DNA of 64,000 bases. Origin: CAZVVT01 sp964630595. GTDB taxonomy: Bacteria > Chlamydiota > Chlamydiia > Chlamydiales > VFKH01. The DNA lies in the NCBI GenBank assembly GCA_964630595.1, contig CAZVVT010000001.1, positions 124,001-188,000 of the forward strand, in the 5' to 3' direction. Each line of letters begins with the position of its first letter. The stretch's first letter is position 1. The translations under genes were made by a program, and so were the position numbers. Of this stretch, positions 7,051 to 19,946 are shown in pieces. The notes below the pieces were generated by a model. The model ran no database searches and was not told the DNA's origin. It saw nothing but the letters and a program-made list of their open reading frames with translations.

Positions 7051-10000
7051 TCAGTGGACGGTCGTGAAGTCAAAGACCAGCGGCTGGTGGCCGGCGGCTG
7101 TGACGCTCATGATGTCCTGGTAGTGGCTAAAGCCGGTACCGCTGGGGATACGCTGACCCATGATGATGCTCTCTTTGTGACCGCGACGCATATCGACCTT
7201 ACCGCAGGTTGCAGCTTCAGTTAAAACGCGTGTTGTGTCTTGGAAGGAGGCCGCAGACATGAAGGAATCCGTTGCAAGCGAGGCTTTGGTAATCCCTTGT
7301 AGTACGGGAATACCTTGGGCCGGTTTGCCACCCTCTTCCAGAGTTCTTCGGTTTTCTTCGAAGAATTCCTTCTTCGATACCTCTTCACCAAAGAGAAGCG
7401 TTGTATCACCTGGATCGTTGACGCGTACTTTCTGTAGCATCTGGCGAACGATAATCTCAATGTGCTTATCGTTGATGTCCACACCCTGTAGGCGGTAGAC
7501 CTCTTGTACCTGGTTCACCAAATACTTTTGCAGCTCGCGCACACCGCAGATCTCAAGAATCTCGTGCGGCACGATAAGACCATCCGTCAGCTGCTGGCCC
7601 TTCACCACGTGGTCGCCACGCTGAACAGTCATGTGCTTGGTCATCGGAATCAGGTGCTCTTCTTCCATACCAGAGACTTCGTCAACAATGACGAGAACGC
7701 GCTTGTTTTTCTGCGTTCCACGGATGTCCACAATACCGTCGATCTTCGCGATTTCGGCAGCTTCCTTCGGTTTGCGCGCTTCGAAAAGCTCCGCAACTCG
7801 TGGGAGACCACCGGTAATATCCTTTGTACGGATCGCGCCACGAGGCAGTTTTGCCAGCATTTTACCAGCTTTAACAAACTGTCCTTCCGTGACGGCAATG
7901 ATCGCACCGGATGGGATGGCATAGGTACCGACCAGGTTTTGGCACTCGCGGTCCGTAAAGATCGCGATTTGAGGATGGAGTTCCCCTCTGTGCTGTTTGA
8001 CCACCAATTCGACGGCTTGCGTCTTCTTGTTGGTCTCTCTTTCTGTGGAAATTCCTTCCACAAGGTCGATGTATTTCACATAGCCAGGGCGATCGCACAA
8101 AATCGGAATGTTGTGCTGCTCGCAAAGAGCCACTTTTTGACCCTTTTTCACTGCCGATCCATCAGCCACCAAAATCTTTGTGCCCAATTCGGCCGGGAAC
8201 GATTGCAGCGCTTCGATCGACTTCGCTTTTAACAGCTTTTTGTAGTCTTCAAGCGAGCGACCCTCATCGCGAACGATATGGAGAACGCCATTCTTGTTAA
8301 GAACAAGGTTGGATCCCTCTTCATCCACTACAGTGCGGATATCGGAGTAGATGAGCAGGCCCTCTTCAGAGCTGATCATCTCCGGCTCTGCTCCCGCAGA
8401 GGCAATACCACCGACGTGGAAGGTACGCATCGTGAGCTGCGTTCCGGGTTCACCGATCGACTGAGCGCCGATGATACCGACGGCTTCACCTAAGTTGATG
8501 ATGCGACCGTTGGCCAGGTTAATACCGTAGCACTTCGCGCAGACACCAAAGCGGCTTTCGCAGGTGAGCACAGAGCGAATACGAATGGTTTCGTAGCCGG
8601 CGTCATCAATGGCTTCAGCTTGCTTGCTTGTCAGAACATCGCCTGCTTTCGCAAGAAGAACCTGCTTGTTACCAGGCAGATAGATGTCTTCACAAACCGT
8701 GCGGCCGAAGATACGGTCTTTCAGAGCCAAAAGCTCTTCTTGTCCCTGCTTAATGGCAGAGACTTCGATGCCGTTAATGGTTCCGCAGTCCTCTTCCATG
8801 ACAATCACGTCTTGGGCCACGTCAACCAATCTTCGTGTGAGGTAGCCAGAGTCAGCCGTTTTCAACGCTGTATCGGCCAGACCTTTACGAGCACCGTGAG
8901 AGGAGATGAAATACTCCATCACCGTCAACCCCTCGCGGAAGTTGGAGGTAATGGGCGATTCGATAATCTCACCTGATGGTTTCGCCATCAGACCGCGCAA
9001 CGCACCCAGCTGTTTTACCTGCGATTTGTTACCGCGAGCACCGGAATCCATCATCAAGTGCAGCGGGTTCATGCGGGCATCTTTGGGCTTGCTGATCAAG
9101 CCAAAGAGCTGTTCTGACAAGGCATCGGTAACCTCTGTCCAAATGGTGATCGTCTTCGATTTGCGCTCACCATCGGTAATTACGCCGTCTTCATATTGCC
9201 TGCGAACAACGCCTACTTTATCGATGGCTTCTTCGATCAGCACTTTCTTGTTGGTGGGAACGAGAATATCGCAAATTCCCATCGAAATCGCCGCTTTTGT
9301 CGACTCCGCAAAGCCCATGTTCTTGAGTTTATCCAAGAACTGCACAGTTGCTTCAAGACCTACGTTTTTGTAGCAATCCAGAACCAGCTGACTCAACTTT
9401 TTGCGAGGCAAACTGTAGTTTTGGAAGCCCAGCTGTTTCGGCACAATCGTGTTGAACAAAACGCGTCCGGGAGTTGTCTCAATGACCTCTCCACCCTCTA
9501 AACGAAGGCGAATTTTCTCATGGATATGTAGTCCGCGGCCCAAGTCGTCTACTCGCTGAGCTGTCTCTGCACCCAGCACATAGCCAGAAGTAGCCAGAGC
9601 CAGAAGAACCTCTTCTTGGTCGCTAAACGTGCGTGTATGTCCGCCATGATCTTCTTGGATATAGAGAGGATCGAGCATCAAGTAGTAGAGACCCAGCGTC
9701 ATATCCTTAGAAGGAACAGCCGATGGTTTGCCCGATGAGGGCAAGAAGATGTTGTCGGGCGCCATCATGAGCAGCTTAACTTCCAACTGCGCCTCTACGG
9801 AGAGAGGTACGTGGACCGCCATTTGGTCACCGTCAAAGTCGGCGTTATACGCTTCGCACACGAGAGGGTGAATGCGCAGCGCTTTCCCCTCGATGAGGAC
9901 GGGCTCAAAGGCTTGGATACCCAAACGGTGGAGCGTAGGCGCACGGTTCAACATGACCGGGTGACCCTTGATTACCTCTTCGAGCACATCCCAAACCTCA

Positions 10001-11286
10001 GGAGCGCGGCGTTGAATCATCTTCTTCGCAGAGCGAATCGTGTAGACCAGACCCAGATCTTTAAGGCGCTTCACAATAAAGGGCTCAAAGAGCTCCAGCG
10101 CCATCTCTTTGGGAAGACCGCACTGATTAAACTTCAGCTCAGGACCGACGATAATGACGGAACGACCGGAGTAGTCCACGCGTTTACCGAGCAAGTTCTG
10201 ACGGAAGCGACCCTGTTTTCCCTTCAACATTTCGGAGAGGGACTTCAAAGGACGGTTGCCCGCACCCATGACAGGATGGCCATGACGACCGTTATCGAAG
10301 AGCGCATCTACGGCTTCTTGCAGCATACGCTTTTCGTTGCGAACGATCACTTCCGGCGTCTTGAGCTTCAAGATCGCTTTCAAGCGGTTGTTACGGTTGA
10401 TGACGCGGCGATAAAGGTCGTTCAAATCGGAAGAGGCGAAGCGGCCGCCGTCGAGAGGTACGAGAGGGCGCAGGTCCGGTGGGATGACCGGAACGGAGGA
10501 CATCACCAGCCATTCTGGATGGTTGTGAGATGTCACCATGCCTTCGACAATCTTCAAACGCTTGGCGAGCTTCATGCGCGCTTGCATCGACTTTGTCTTT
10601 TTGAGCTTTTCTTTCAGATCCGAAAGAAGAGTGAGGAGATCTTCCGATTTCAACAGGTCAGCAATGGCTTCCGCACCCATTTTGGCTTGGAAAGCATCTC
10701 TGCCGAAGCGCTCTACCGACTCGCGGTATTGTGCATCTGTCAGAAGCTGCTTTTTCTCCAGTTCTGTGCTGCCCGGATCGGTAACGATGTACTCTTCGTA
10801 ATAGATAACGCGCTCGAGATCGGCTGTCGAAAGACCGAGAATATTACCGATGCGGGAGGGCATGGTTTTGAAGAACCAGATGTGCACAATCGGCACAGCC
10901 AACTCGATGTGAGCCATGCGTTCGCGGCGCACTTTAGAAAGAGTAACTTCTACACCGCAGCGATCGCAGACGATGCCTTTGTGTTTGATCTTCTTGTACT
11001 TTCCGCAAGCGCATTCCCAATCCTTAGTAGGACCAAAAATCTTCTCACAGAAAAGACCACCCTTTTCGGGCTTGAAGGTACGGTAGTTGATCGTTTCAGG
11101 CTTTTTGATTTCGCCGTGGGACCACTCATCTTTCACAACATCATCCGAGGCAACGGCGATACTGATGATATCGAAGTCGGACTCGAGCATATCTTCCATC
11201 TCATCCCGACGACGCATCGGTTTGTAGACGGGCTGAGACTGCAGTTGTTCCTCGTTTACGGAGTCAAGGGGAACTACTTCTTCCAT
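7051..11286 (-). CDS. rpoC: RNA polymerase beta' subunit
   Basis: 1411 residues, close to the bacterial norm. The active-site motif NADFDGD, whose three Asp hold the catalytic magnesium, is at 481-487. The first zinc site is Cys92, Cys94, Cys107, Cys110; the second uses Cys residues in the segment CESRFGVCAKC. The trigger loop and bridge helix region around FHVGG is intact. AAGGA lies 11 bases before the ATG, and only one base separates it from the rpoB stop. The fourth group of a usual Cys4 site (CxCGxxxxx) is arranged normally. Confidence 0.98.
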   Translation of the reverse strand: MEEVVPLDSVNEEQLQSQPVYKPMRRRDEMEDMLESDFDIISIAVASDDVVKDEWSHGEIKKPETINYRTFKPEKGGLFCEKIFGPTKDWECACGKYKKIKHKGIVCDRCGVEVTLSKVRRERMAHIELAVPIVHIWFFKTMPSRIGNILGLSTADLERVIYYEEYIVTDPGSTELEKKQLLTDAQYRESVERFGRDAFQAKMGAEAIADLLKSEDLLTLLSDLKEKLKKTKSMQARMKLAKRLKIVEGMVTSHNHPEWLVMSSVPVIPPDLRPLVPLDGGRFASSDLNDLYRRVINRNNRLKAILKLKTPEVIVRNEKRMLQEAVDALFDNGRHGHPVMGAGNRPLKSLSEMLKGKQGRFRQNLLGKRVDYSGRSVIIVGPELKFNQCGLPKEMALELFEPFIVKRLKDLGLVYTIRSAKKMIQRRAPEVWDVLEEVIKGHPVMLNRAPTLHRLGIQAFEPVLIEGKALRIHPLVCEAYNADFDGDQMAVHVPLSVEAQLEVKLLMMAPDNIFLPSSGKPSAVPSKDMTLGLYYLMLDPLYIQEDHGGHTRTFSDQEEVLLALATSGYVLGAETAQRVDDLGRGLHIHEKIRLRLEGGEVIETTPGRVLFNTIVPKQLGFQNYSLPRKKLSQLVLDCYKNVGLEATVQFLDKLKNMGFAESTKAAISMGICDILVPTNKKVLIEEAIDKVGVVRRQYEDGVITDGERKSKTITIWTEVTDALSEQLFGLISKPKDARMNPLHLMMDSGARGNKSQVKQLGALRGLMAKPSGEIIESPITSNFREGLTVMEYFISSHGARKGLADTALKTADSGYLTRRLVDVAQDVIVMEEDCGTINGIEVSAIKQGQEELLALKDRIFGRTVCEDIYLPGNKQVLLAKAGDVLTSKQAEAIDDAGYETIRIRSVLTCESRFGVCAKCYGINLANGRIINLGEAVGIIGAQSIGEPGTQLTMRTFHVGGIASAGAEPEMISSEEGLLIYSDIRTVVDEEGSNLVLNKNGVLHIVRDEGRSLEDYKKLLKAKSIEALQSFPAELGTKILVADGSAVKKGQKVALCEQHNIPILCDRPGYVKYIDLVEGISTERETNKKTQAVELVVKQHRGELHPQIAIFTDRECQNLVGTYAIPSGAIIAVTEGQFVKAGKMLAKLPRGAIRTKDITGGLPRVAELFEARKPKEAAEIAKIDGIVDIRGTQKNKRVLVIVDEVSGMEEEHLIPMTKHMTVQRGDHVVKGQQLTDGLIVPHEILEICGVRELQKYLVNQVQEVYRLQGVDINDKHIEIIVRQMLQKVRVNDPGDTTLLFGEEVSKKEFFEENRRTLEEGGKPAQGIPVLQGITKASLATDSFMSAASFQDTTRVLTEAATCGKVDMRRGHKESIIMGQRIPSGTGFSHYQDIMSVTAAGHQPLVFDFTTVH

Positions 11287-11287
11287 A

Positions 11288-15070
<3,783 letters not shown>

Positions 15071-15111
15071 AAGCTCTTAAATCCCTTTGAAATTTTACCA
15101 AAAGACAACTA

Positions 15112-15138
15112 GGGAGCTCTCTCCTATGAGAGGCTCCC
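15112..15138 (-). promoter_or_regulatory. stem-loop in the rplL-rpoB gap (attenuator or processing site)
   Basis: GGGAGC and CTCTC (15112-15123, with one bulged T) pair with GAGAG and GCTCCC (15128-15138) around a 4-base loop, giving 11 bp. No T run follows on the minus strand, so read-through is expected. An attenuator or RNase III site is known at this position in E. coli and balances ribosomal protein against polymerase subunits; equivalence here is inference. Confidence 0.6.
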
Positions 15139-15165
15139 CAGTAACAACATCTAGCCTTAAGCGGT

Positions 15166-15561
15166 TTAGATGCCTTTCGCGCTTGCTTTGCAGCCAGCTT
15201 CTGTCAGCTTCTTCACGATCGCGTCAGAATCTGCCTTGTTCACACCCTTTTTGATGGACTTGGGAGCTGCTTCAACCATGTCTTTCGCTTCTTTCAGACC
15301 CAGGCCTGTTACTTCGCGAACCACTTTAATTGCGCTGATCTTTTTGTCATCTGGGCAGGACTCGAGGAACACTTCGAATTCTGTTGCTTCAGGAGCTGCT
15401 TCTGCAGAAGCGGCAGCAGCAACAGGAGCTGCTACAGCAGCTACTGCAGCGGCAGCTTTTACGCCCCACTTGTCTTCCAGAGATGTTTTCAGCTCTGCCA
15501 TTTCCAGCACTGTCATGTTGGACAGGGCGTCGATGAGATCGTCTTTTGATAGTTTTGCCAC
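15166..15561 (-). CDS. rplL: 50S ribosomal protein L7/L12
   Basis: 131 residues: N-terminal dimerisation and L10-binding domain, an Ala-rich flexible hinge (about 34-56), and the C-terminal factor-binding domain with KISAIKVVREVTGLGLKEAKDMVE. It forms the ribosomal stalk that recruits the translation GTPases. It is 24 bases downstream of rplJ, the usual order. Confidence 0.97.
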   Translation of the reverse strand: MAKLSKDDLIDALSNMTVLEMAELKTSLEDKWGVKAAAAVAAVAAPVAAAASAEAAPEATEFEVFLESCPDDKKISAIKVVREVTGLGLKEAKDMVEAAPKSIKKGVNKADSDAIVKKLTEAGCKASAKGI

Positions 15562-15584
15562 GGTATTATCCTCAAATATTTTTT

Positions 15585-16085
15585 TTAACTTTTTGCTTTG
15601 TTATCTAGACAGTACACAACGGAGGTGAGTACTGCGTCCATAACTGCCAGTGTTTGCGCCATTGGTGCTTCGAACAATCCGAGAAGCTGCGAGCGCATCA
15701 CATCTTTGCTTGGAAGCGCCGAGAGTTTCTTCATGTCTACAGAGCCATACAGCTGCCCATCTAGATAGCCGCCGATGATGTCCACTTCGGATGCATTTTC
15801 TTTGCTGAATTGCATGACCGTTTTGGTCGCTTCAATGGCATCGCTGCCTGCAAATACAATGCCGATGTGGCCTGCCATCATCTCTTTGCTCAAAGCAATA
15901 TCGGTTGCCTTGGCAAAAACGCGCTTTTTCACCACTTCTAACTCAGCGCCTACTTTGCTCAGTTTAATGCGCAAGTCGGACGAGGTGTTGGGGCGCAATC
16001 GAGCATAGCGCACCAGCAAGAAAGAGGGGCTTACGCCCAGCTTTTGCTTCATTTCGTCTAGGAGAAATTGCTTTTCTTGTCTCAT
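15585..16085 (-). CDS. rplJ: 50S ribosomal protein L10
   Basis: 166 residues, beginning MRQEKQFLLDEMKQKLG. It anchors the L7/L12 dimers to 23S rRNA. The RNA-binding N-terminal domain is recognisable (FLLVRYARLRPNTSSDLRIKLS), and the C-terminal helix that carries L12 dimers is present. It lies between rplA and rplL as in other chlamydiae, 10 bases after the rplA stop. Confidence 0.93.
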   Translation of the reverse strand: MRQEKQFLLDEMKQKLGVSPSFLLVRYARLRPNTSSDLRIKLSKVGAELEVVKKRVFAKATDIALSKEMMAGHIGIVFAGSDAIEATKTVMQFSKENASEVDIIGGYLDGQLYGSVDMKKLSALPSKDVMRSQLLGLFEAPMAQTLAVMDAVLTSVVYCLDNKAKS

Positions 16086-16095
16086 CTATTTCCCC

Positions 16096-16785
16096 TTACA
16101 GCGCCGGTAGTTCGTTTGGTTGAATCGGCAGCCCAGGTCCCATCGTGGACGAGACATAAAGAGACTGCAAAAACTGGCCCTTTGCAGAAGCCGGTTTCAC
16201 TTTCAATACAGCACTCAGCAAGCTTCGCGCATTTTCCACGAGCTTTTCCGTATCAAAGGAGAGCTTTCCGAAACCCAAAGCGATCACTCCGTGGCGATCC
16301 ATCTTGAATTCCACTTTACCCGCTTTGATTTCTCGTAGCGCACCTGCGACATCGGCTGTTACCGTTCCCGCTTTTGGCGTCGGCATCAAACCGCGAGGAC
16401 CCAGTACTTTACCGAGTTTACCCACTTCGCGCATCATGTCAGGAGTGGCAATGACGGCATCAAAATCCGTCCACCCCTCACTCACTTTTTTCAAATACTC
16501 TTCGCCACCTGCAAAGTCCGCACCGGCTGCTAAGGCTTCTTGAACCTTAGGGCCTTGTGCAAAAACGATCACGCGCAAGGTCTTTCCTGTTCCATTCGGT
16601 AATGAAACGGTGCCTCGAACGCTCTGTTCTGACTTCTTGGGGTCGACGCCCAATTTCAGGGCGAGCTCTACTGTCTGGTCAAACTTGACCGGAGGCAGAG
16701 CCTTTAGTGTTGCGATCGCATCTGTCAGTGAATAAGGCTTTTGCTTATCAACTTTAGAGGCAATCTCCCGATTTCTTTTCGACAT
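16096..16785 (-). CDS. rplA: 50S ribosomal protein L1
   Basis: Start ATG at 16785 (MSKRNREIASKVDKQK, 229 aa) fits the family; a frame reaching 16794 adds three residues. L1 binds the mobile L1 stalk of 23S rRNA and in many bacteria represses its own operon. The conserved central block (ATPDMMREVGKLGKVLGPRGLMPTPKAGTV) and the family's C-terminal GxGKxS-like strand are present. Confidence 0.97.
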   Translation of the reverse strand: MSKRNREIASKVDKQKPYSLTDAIATLKALPPVKFDQTVELALKLGVDPKKSEQSVRGTVSLPNGTGKTLRVIVFAQGPKVQEALAAGADFAGGEEYLKKVSEGWTDFDAVIATPDMMREVGKLGKVLGPRGLMPTPKAGTVTADVAGALREIKAGKVEFKMDRHGVIALGFGKLSFDTEKLVENARSLLSAVLKVKPASAKGQFLQSLYVSSTMGPGLPIQPNELPAL

Positions 16786-16800
16786 ATTTCTCAAGTTATC

Positions 16801-17226
16801 CTAGTTTACTATCTCTACACCCATCGAGCGGCATGTGCCTGCAACCATCAACATGGCTGCCTCAACGGAATTGGCGCGCAGATCTTGCCATTTCTTCTCA
16901 GCAATATCGCGCAGTTGTTTTTGGTTCAGCTTCCCTACCTTATCGCGGTTGGGGATCTTTGAACCCGACTCAATGCCGGCAGATTTCTTAATCATCTGCG
17001 CAACAGGAGGCTTCTTCAGGGTGAACGAAAAGGTTTTGTCGGCATAGACTTCGATGATGGTGGGAAGAATGTCTCCTGCCATCTCCTGCGTCTTCGCGTT
17101 AAACTCTTTGCAGAACGCCATGATGTTCAAGCCGGCCGAGCCGAGGGCAGGACCGATTGGCGGTGCTGGATTTGCCTTACCCGCCGGAATTTGCAACTTA
17201 ATAACTTTGACTAGCTTCTTTGCCAT
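16801..17226 (-). CDS. rplK: 50S ribosomal protein L11
   Basis: 141 residues, normal length. The N-terminal domain has the conserved proline-rich helix (PAPPIGPALGSAGLNIMAFCKEFN; thiostrepton region) and the C-terminal RNA-binding domain ends with GTCRSMGVEI. It sits between nusG and rplA, 3 bases after the nusG stop. Confidence 0.97.
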   Translation of the reverse strand: MAKKLVKVIKLQIPAGKANPAPPIGPALGSAGLNIMAFCKEFNAKTQEMAGDILPTIIEVYADKTFSFTLKKPPVAQMIKKSAGIESGSKIPNRDKVGKLNQKQLRDIAEKKWQDLRANSVEAAMLMVAGTCRSMGVEIVN

Positions 17227-17229
17227 AAC

Positions 17230-17775
17230 TTATGCACTTTCCCCTTGTGCTGCTTCTTCGACTTGCCAGAATTCGAGATCATCGACTCTTGTCTCACGAC
17301 CGAAAATGGTGACCAGAACGCTCAGGCGTCCTTTGTCATGTGCCACTTCTGTGATGGTACCCATGAAGTTGACGAAAACCCCATCCACAATCTTCACATG
17401 GTCGCCCACTTCAAATTTATGTTTCAGAGTCACTTTCTGGCGTTTATCTTCCAGGTCTTTTAGGATTTGTTGCACCTCTTCGTCAGAAAGTGCTGTAGGC
17501 TTGTCGCCCCCTAAGAAATCAATAACCCCTGCTGTGTTCTTCACAAACATCCAGGAATCATCGTTGAGATCCATTTTGATGAGGAGGTAGCCTGGCCAAA
17601 TGCGCTTTTCGCTGACCCTCTGCTGACCACGCTTGACTTCGGAAACGTTCTCTAAGGGAAGGACCAACTCAGAGACATACTCCTGCATCTTGGCAGCAGC
17701 CAACTGCTCTTCTAAGGTCTTCTTCACCTTTTTCTCGTGCGAAGAGAGAACATGTATTACATACCACTTATGCAT
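17230..17775 (-). CDS. nusG: transcription termination/antitermination factor NusG
   Basis: 181 residues from the ATG at 17775 (MHKWYVIHVLSSHEKKV). A frame to 17796 overlaps secE and adds seven non-conserved residues. The NGN domain covers about 1-110 (with the RIWPGYLLIKM strand) and the KOW domain follows (KFEVGDHVKIVDGVFVNFMG). NusG binds the polymerase clamp and couples transcription to translation or Rho. The start lies 10 bases after the secE stop. Confidence 0.96.
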   Translation of the reverse strand: MHKWYVIHVLSSHEKKVKKTLEEQLAAAKMQEYVSELVLPLENVSEVKRGQQRVSEKRIWPGYLLIKMDLNDDSWMFVKNTAGVIDFLGGDKPTALSDEEVQQILKDLEDKRQKVTLKHKFEVGDHVKIVDGVFVNFMGTITEVAHDKGRLSVLVTIFGRETRVDDLEFWQVEEAAQGESA

Positions 17776-17785
17776 CGCTTGCAGT

Positions 17786-18037
17786 TTAGCCCCCAAACAA
17801 CCGACTGATTCCAGTCACCAACACCATAGCCCCGCGAATCATCAGGTCCATTGCGTAAATCAGGAACCCTCCTATGAACACAGAGGCAAAAACCACCCTC
17901 GTGTAGACAAGAAGCTCTCCCCTCTCAGTCCAGGTGATCTTCCCCAGTTCTTCTTTGATTCCCCCTAAAAAGGAGATCAAGGCAGACTTCTTTGTAAGTC
18001 CTGCCTGATGAGTAGTACGCTCTTCCATAGAAGACAC
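17786..18037 (-). CDS. secE: preprotein translocase subunit SecE
   Basis: 83 residues with a single C-terminal membrane helix (VVFASVFIGGFLIYAMDLMI) after an amphipathic helix (GGIKEELGKITWTERGELL) containing the conserved W-P/T-x-R-x-E type motif. Clamps the SecYEG channel. Met1 (18037) or Met4 (18028) could be the start. First gene of the secE-nusG-rplKAJL-rpoBC transcript. Confidence 0.93.
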   Translation of the reverse strand: MSSMEERTTHQAGLTKKSALISFLGGIKEELGKITWTERGELLVYTRVVFASVFIGGFLIYAMDLMIRGAMVLVTGISRLFGG

Positions 18038-18070
18038 TGTTTATGACCCCAAACCCTAGTTGTCCGATGT

Positions 18071-18100
18071 AATGTACACGGACTCTTGCCTTTAAATCAA
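18071..18100 (-). promoter_or_regulatory. probable promoter of the secE-rpoC operon
   Basis: On the minus strand, TTGATT (18100-18095), an 18-base spacer and TACATT (18076-18071), about 35 bases before secE and just after the terminator of the tuf/tRNA-Trp unit. Confidence 0.45.
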
Positions 18101-18110
18101 CAAAAATTCA

Positions 18111-18140
18111 CAGGAAAGACCCCTTTCGAGGCCTTTCCTG
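18111..18140 (-). terminator. terminator after tRNA-Trp
   Basis: CAGGAAAG (18111-18118) pairs with CTTTCCTG (18133-18140), and inner bases extend the stem. On the minus strand it is followed by a T-rich stretch (GAATTTTTG). It separates tuf/tRNA-Trp from secE. Confidence 0.65.
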
Positions 18141-18143
18141 AAA

Positions 18144-18217
18144 CGAGAGAGGAGGGATTCGAACCCCCGACCGGCGGCTTTGGAGACCGCTGCTCTAGCC
18201 AGCTGAGCTACTCTCCC
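18144..18217 (-). tRNA. tRNA-Trp (anticodon CCA)
   Basis: Full cloverleaf on the minus strand: acceptor GGGAGAG (18217-18211) pairs with CTCTCTC (18151-18145), anticodon stem GCGGT/GCCGC with loop CTCCAAA (anticodon CCA), T loop TTCGAAT, discriminator G at 18144. No CCA encoded. It lies between tuf and secE, where chlamydiae keep tRNA-Trp. Confidence 0.95.
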
Positions 18218-18220
18218 TTT

Positions 18221-18248
18221 GGAAGCCCCCCAGCTAAAGGGGGCTCCC
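18221..18248 (-). other. hairpin between tuf and tRNA-Trp
   Basis: GGAAGCCCCC (18221-18230) pairs with GGGGGCTCCC (18239-18248), 10 bp with one G-T pair and an 8-base loop. No T run; it sits 3 bases before the tRNA, so it could be a processing signal or weak terminator after tuf. Confidence 0.55.
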
Positions 18249-18261
18249 AGCAGGCAAAACC

Positions 18262-19446
18262 TTATGCCAAGATTTTGCTGACTGTACCGGCACCGATGGT
18301 ACGGCCGCCTTCGCGGATCGCGAAGCGCATACCGTCTTCCATAGCGATGGGGTGGATCAGTTGGATGGTCACCTCGACGTTATCGCCGGGCATCACCATC
18401 TCTGTTCCTGCAGGCAGCTCAACGGTTCCCGTTACGTCCGTAGTACGGAAGTAGAACTGGGGACGGTAGCCGCTAAAGAAGGGCTTGTGACGGCCTCCCT
18501 CTGCTTGTGTCAGAACGTATACGGCTGCTTTGAACTTCGTATGAGGTTTGCATGTGCCTGGAGCGGCCAGAACCATACCGCGCTCAATGTCGTTCTTTTC
18601 AATACCGCGGAGGAGAACCCCTACGTTATCACCGGCTTGGGCGTCATCGAGAAGCTTATTGAACATCTCCAGACCCGTTGCCACCGTTTCTCTTGTCTCA
18701 CGGATACCGACGAGCTCGAGCTTGTCGTTCACCTTTACGCGACCGCGCTCTACACGACCTGTCGCTACAGTACCGCGACCAGAAATGGAGAAGACGTCTT
18801 CTACGGGCATCAAGAAGGGCTTATCTGTCTCACGAGTAGGCGTGGGGATCTTTTCGTCCACTGCCTTCATCAGTTCTTTAATGGACTCGACCCATTTTGC
18901 ATCGCCTTCAAGGGCTTTCAGCGCTGAACCACGAATGATCGGCACATCTTTGTAGCCTTTGCTCTCAAGCAGCTCCATGAGCTCCATTTCGACGAGCTCG
19001 ATCAGCTCTTGATCGCTTTCGCCAATCATGTCGCACTTGTTCAGGAAGACAACGATGGCAGGAACGCCTACCTGGCGAGCGAGCAAGATGTGCTCTTTCG
19101 TTTGGGGCATCGCACCGTCTGTTGCAGCAACCACGAGGATTGCTCCGTCCATCTGCGCCGCACCGGTGATCATGTTCTTTACATAGTCAGCGTGACCTGG
19201 GCAGTCTACGTGTGCGTAGTGGCGCTTGTCTGTTTCGTACTCAACGTGTGTTGCGTTGATGGTAATACCACGTGCCTTTTCTTCGGGCGTGTTATCGATA
19301 GAAGCGTAGTCGCGGTATTTCGATTTACCTGCATCCGCCAACACCTTCGTGATAGCCGCTGTAAGCGTCGTTTTACCGTGGTCAACGTGGCCAATAGTTC
19401 CAATGTTAACGTGAGGCTTAGACCTCTGGAACGTTTCCTTTGCCAT
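18262..19446 (-). CDS. tuf: elongation factor Tu
   Basis: 394 residues beginning MAKETFQRSKPHVNIGTIGHVDHGKT. G1 GHVDHGKT, G3 DCPGH and G4 NKCD are all present, followed by beta-barrel domains 2 and 3. Delivers aminoacyl-tRNA to the ribosome. GGAGG lies 6 bases before the ATG, a strong ribosome site. Flanked by tRNA-Thr upstream and tRNA-Trp downstream, as in Chlamydia. Confidence 0.99.
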   Translation of the reverse strand: MAKETFQRSKPHVNIGTIGHVDHGKTTLTAAITKVLADAGKSKYRDYASIDNTPEEKARGITINATHVEYETDKRHYAHVDCPGHADYVKNMITGAAQMDGAILVVAATDGAMPQTKEHILLARQVGVPAIVVFLNKCDMIGESDQELIELVEMELMELLESKGYKDVPIIRGSALKALEGDAKWVESIKELMKAVDEKIPTPTRETDKPFLMPVEDVFSISGRGTVATGRVERGRVKVNDKLELVGIRETRETVATGLEMFNKLLDDAQAGDNVGVLLRGIEKNDIERGMVLAAPGTCKPHTKFKAAVYVLTQAEGGRHKPFFSGYRPQFYFRTTDVTGTVELPAGTEMVMPGDNVEVTIQLIHPIAMEDGMRFAIREGGRTIGAGTVSKILA

Positions 19447-19491
19447 TGAATTCCTCCATGGGATCTTATATTAAATTTTGTCTTGCGCGAG

Positions 19492-19563
19492 TGCCCAGAA
19501 TAGGAATCGAACCTACGACCTTTTGCTTACCATGCAAATGCTCTACCACTGAGCTATCTGGGC
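19492..19563 (-). tRNA. tRNA-Thr (anticodon GGT)
   Basis: Cloverleaf on the minus strand: acceptor GCCCAGA (19563-19557) with TCTGGGC (19499-19493), anticodon stem TTTGC/GCAAA around loop ATGGTAA (anticodon GGT), T loop TTCGATT, discriminator A at 19492. It precedes tuf by 45 bases, matching chlamydial order. Confidence 0.95.
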
Positions 19564-19660
19564 ATTTTATAGGAAGCACCCCCAAGAATTTGAGTCTACT
19601 CAAAGGGCCCCCCGTTGTGCGCTCAGAAAGTGTACAGCGAGCAGAAGTTAAGTGCAATTG

Positions 19661-19876
19661 TCATTTGCGATAAGTGATTCGAGCCTGCGTCAAATCGTAC
19701 GGGGACATCTCGACGGTGACCGTATCGCCTGCGGAAACGCGGATATTGCGCATGCGCATTTTGCCGCACAACTTCGCCATGACCTCGAGGCCGTTTTGGA
19801 GCTTGATCCGGAAGGTCATGCTGGGCAGCAGCTCAACAACGGTTCCATCGAGCTTGATTGTGTCTTCTTTTGGCAT
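19661..19876 (-). CDS. infA: translation initiation factor IF-1
   Basis: 71 residues forming a single OB-fold (S1-like) domain: MPKEDTIKLDGTVVELL through MRMRNIRVSAGDTVTVEMSPYDLTQARITYR, the IF-1 hallmark. It binds the 30S A site during initiation. It is the first gene of the minus-strand run towards tuf and is divergent from sufE across 70 bases. TTGACT and TATAAG occur in that gap but only 11 bases apart, so I do not call a promoter. Confidence 0.97.
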   Translation of the reverse strand: MPKEDTIKLDGTVVELLPSMTFRIKLQNGLEVMAKLCGKMRMRNIRVSAGDTVTVEMSPYDLTQARITYRK

Positions 19877-19946
19877 AAACTATGGGAATAGGAAACCTTA
19901 TAACTCCCTTTGTAGTCAACCTCTTTGACTGGTAAACTCCTAAGCC

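Noticed and set aside
19564..19572. -10 box (TATAAA) for tRNA-Thr
   Set aside because: It ends only a few bases before the mature tRNA 5' end, leaving no room for a transcription start.
19877..19946. infA promoter (TTGACT and TATAAG)
   Set aside because: The boxes are only 11 bases apart, too close for a sigma70-type promoter.
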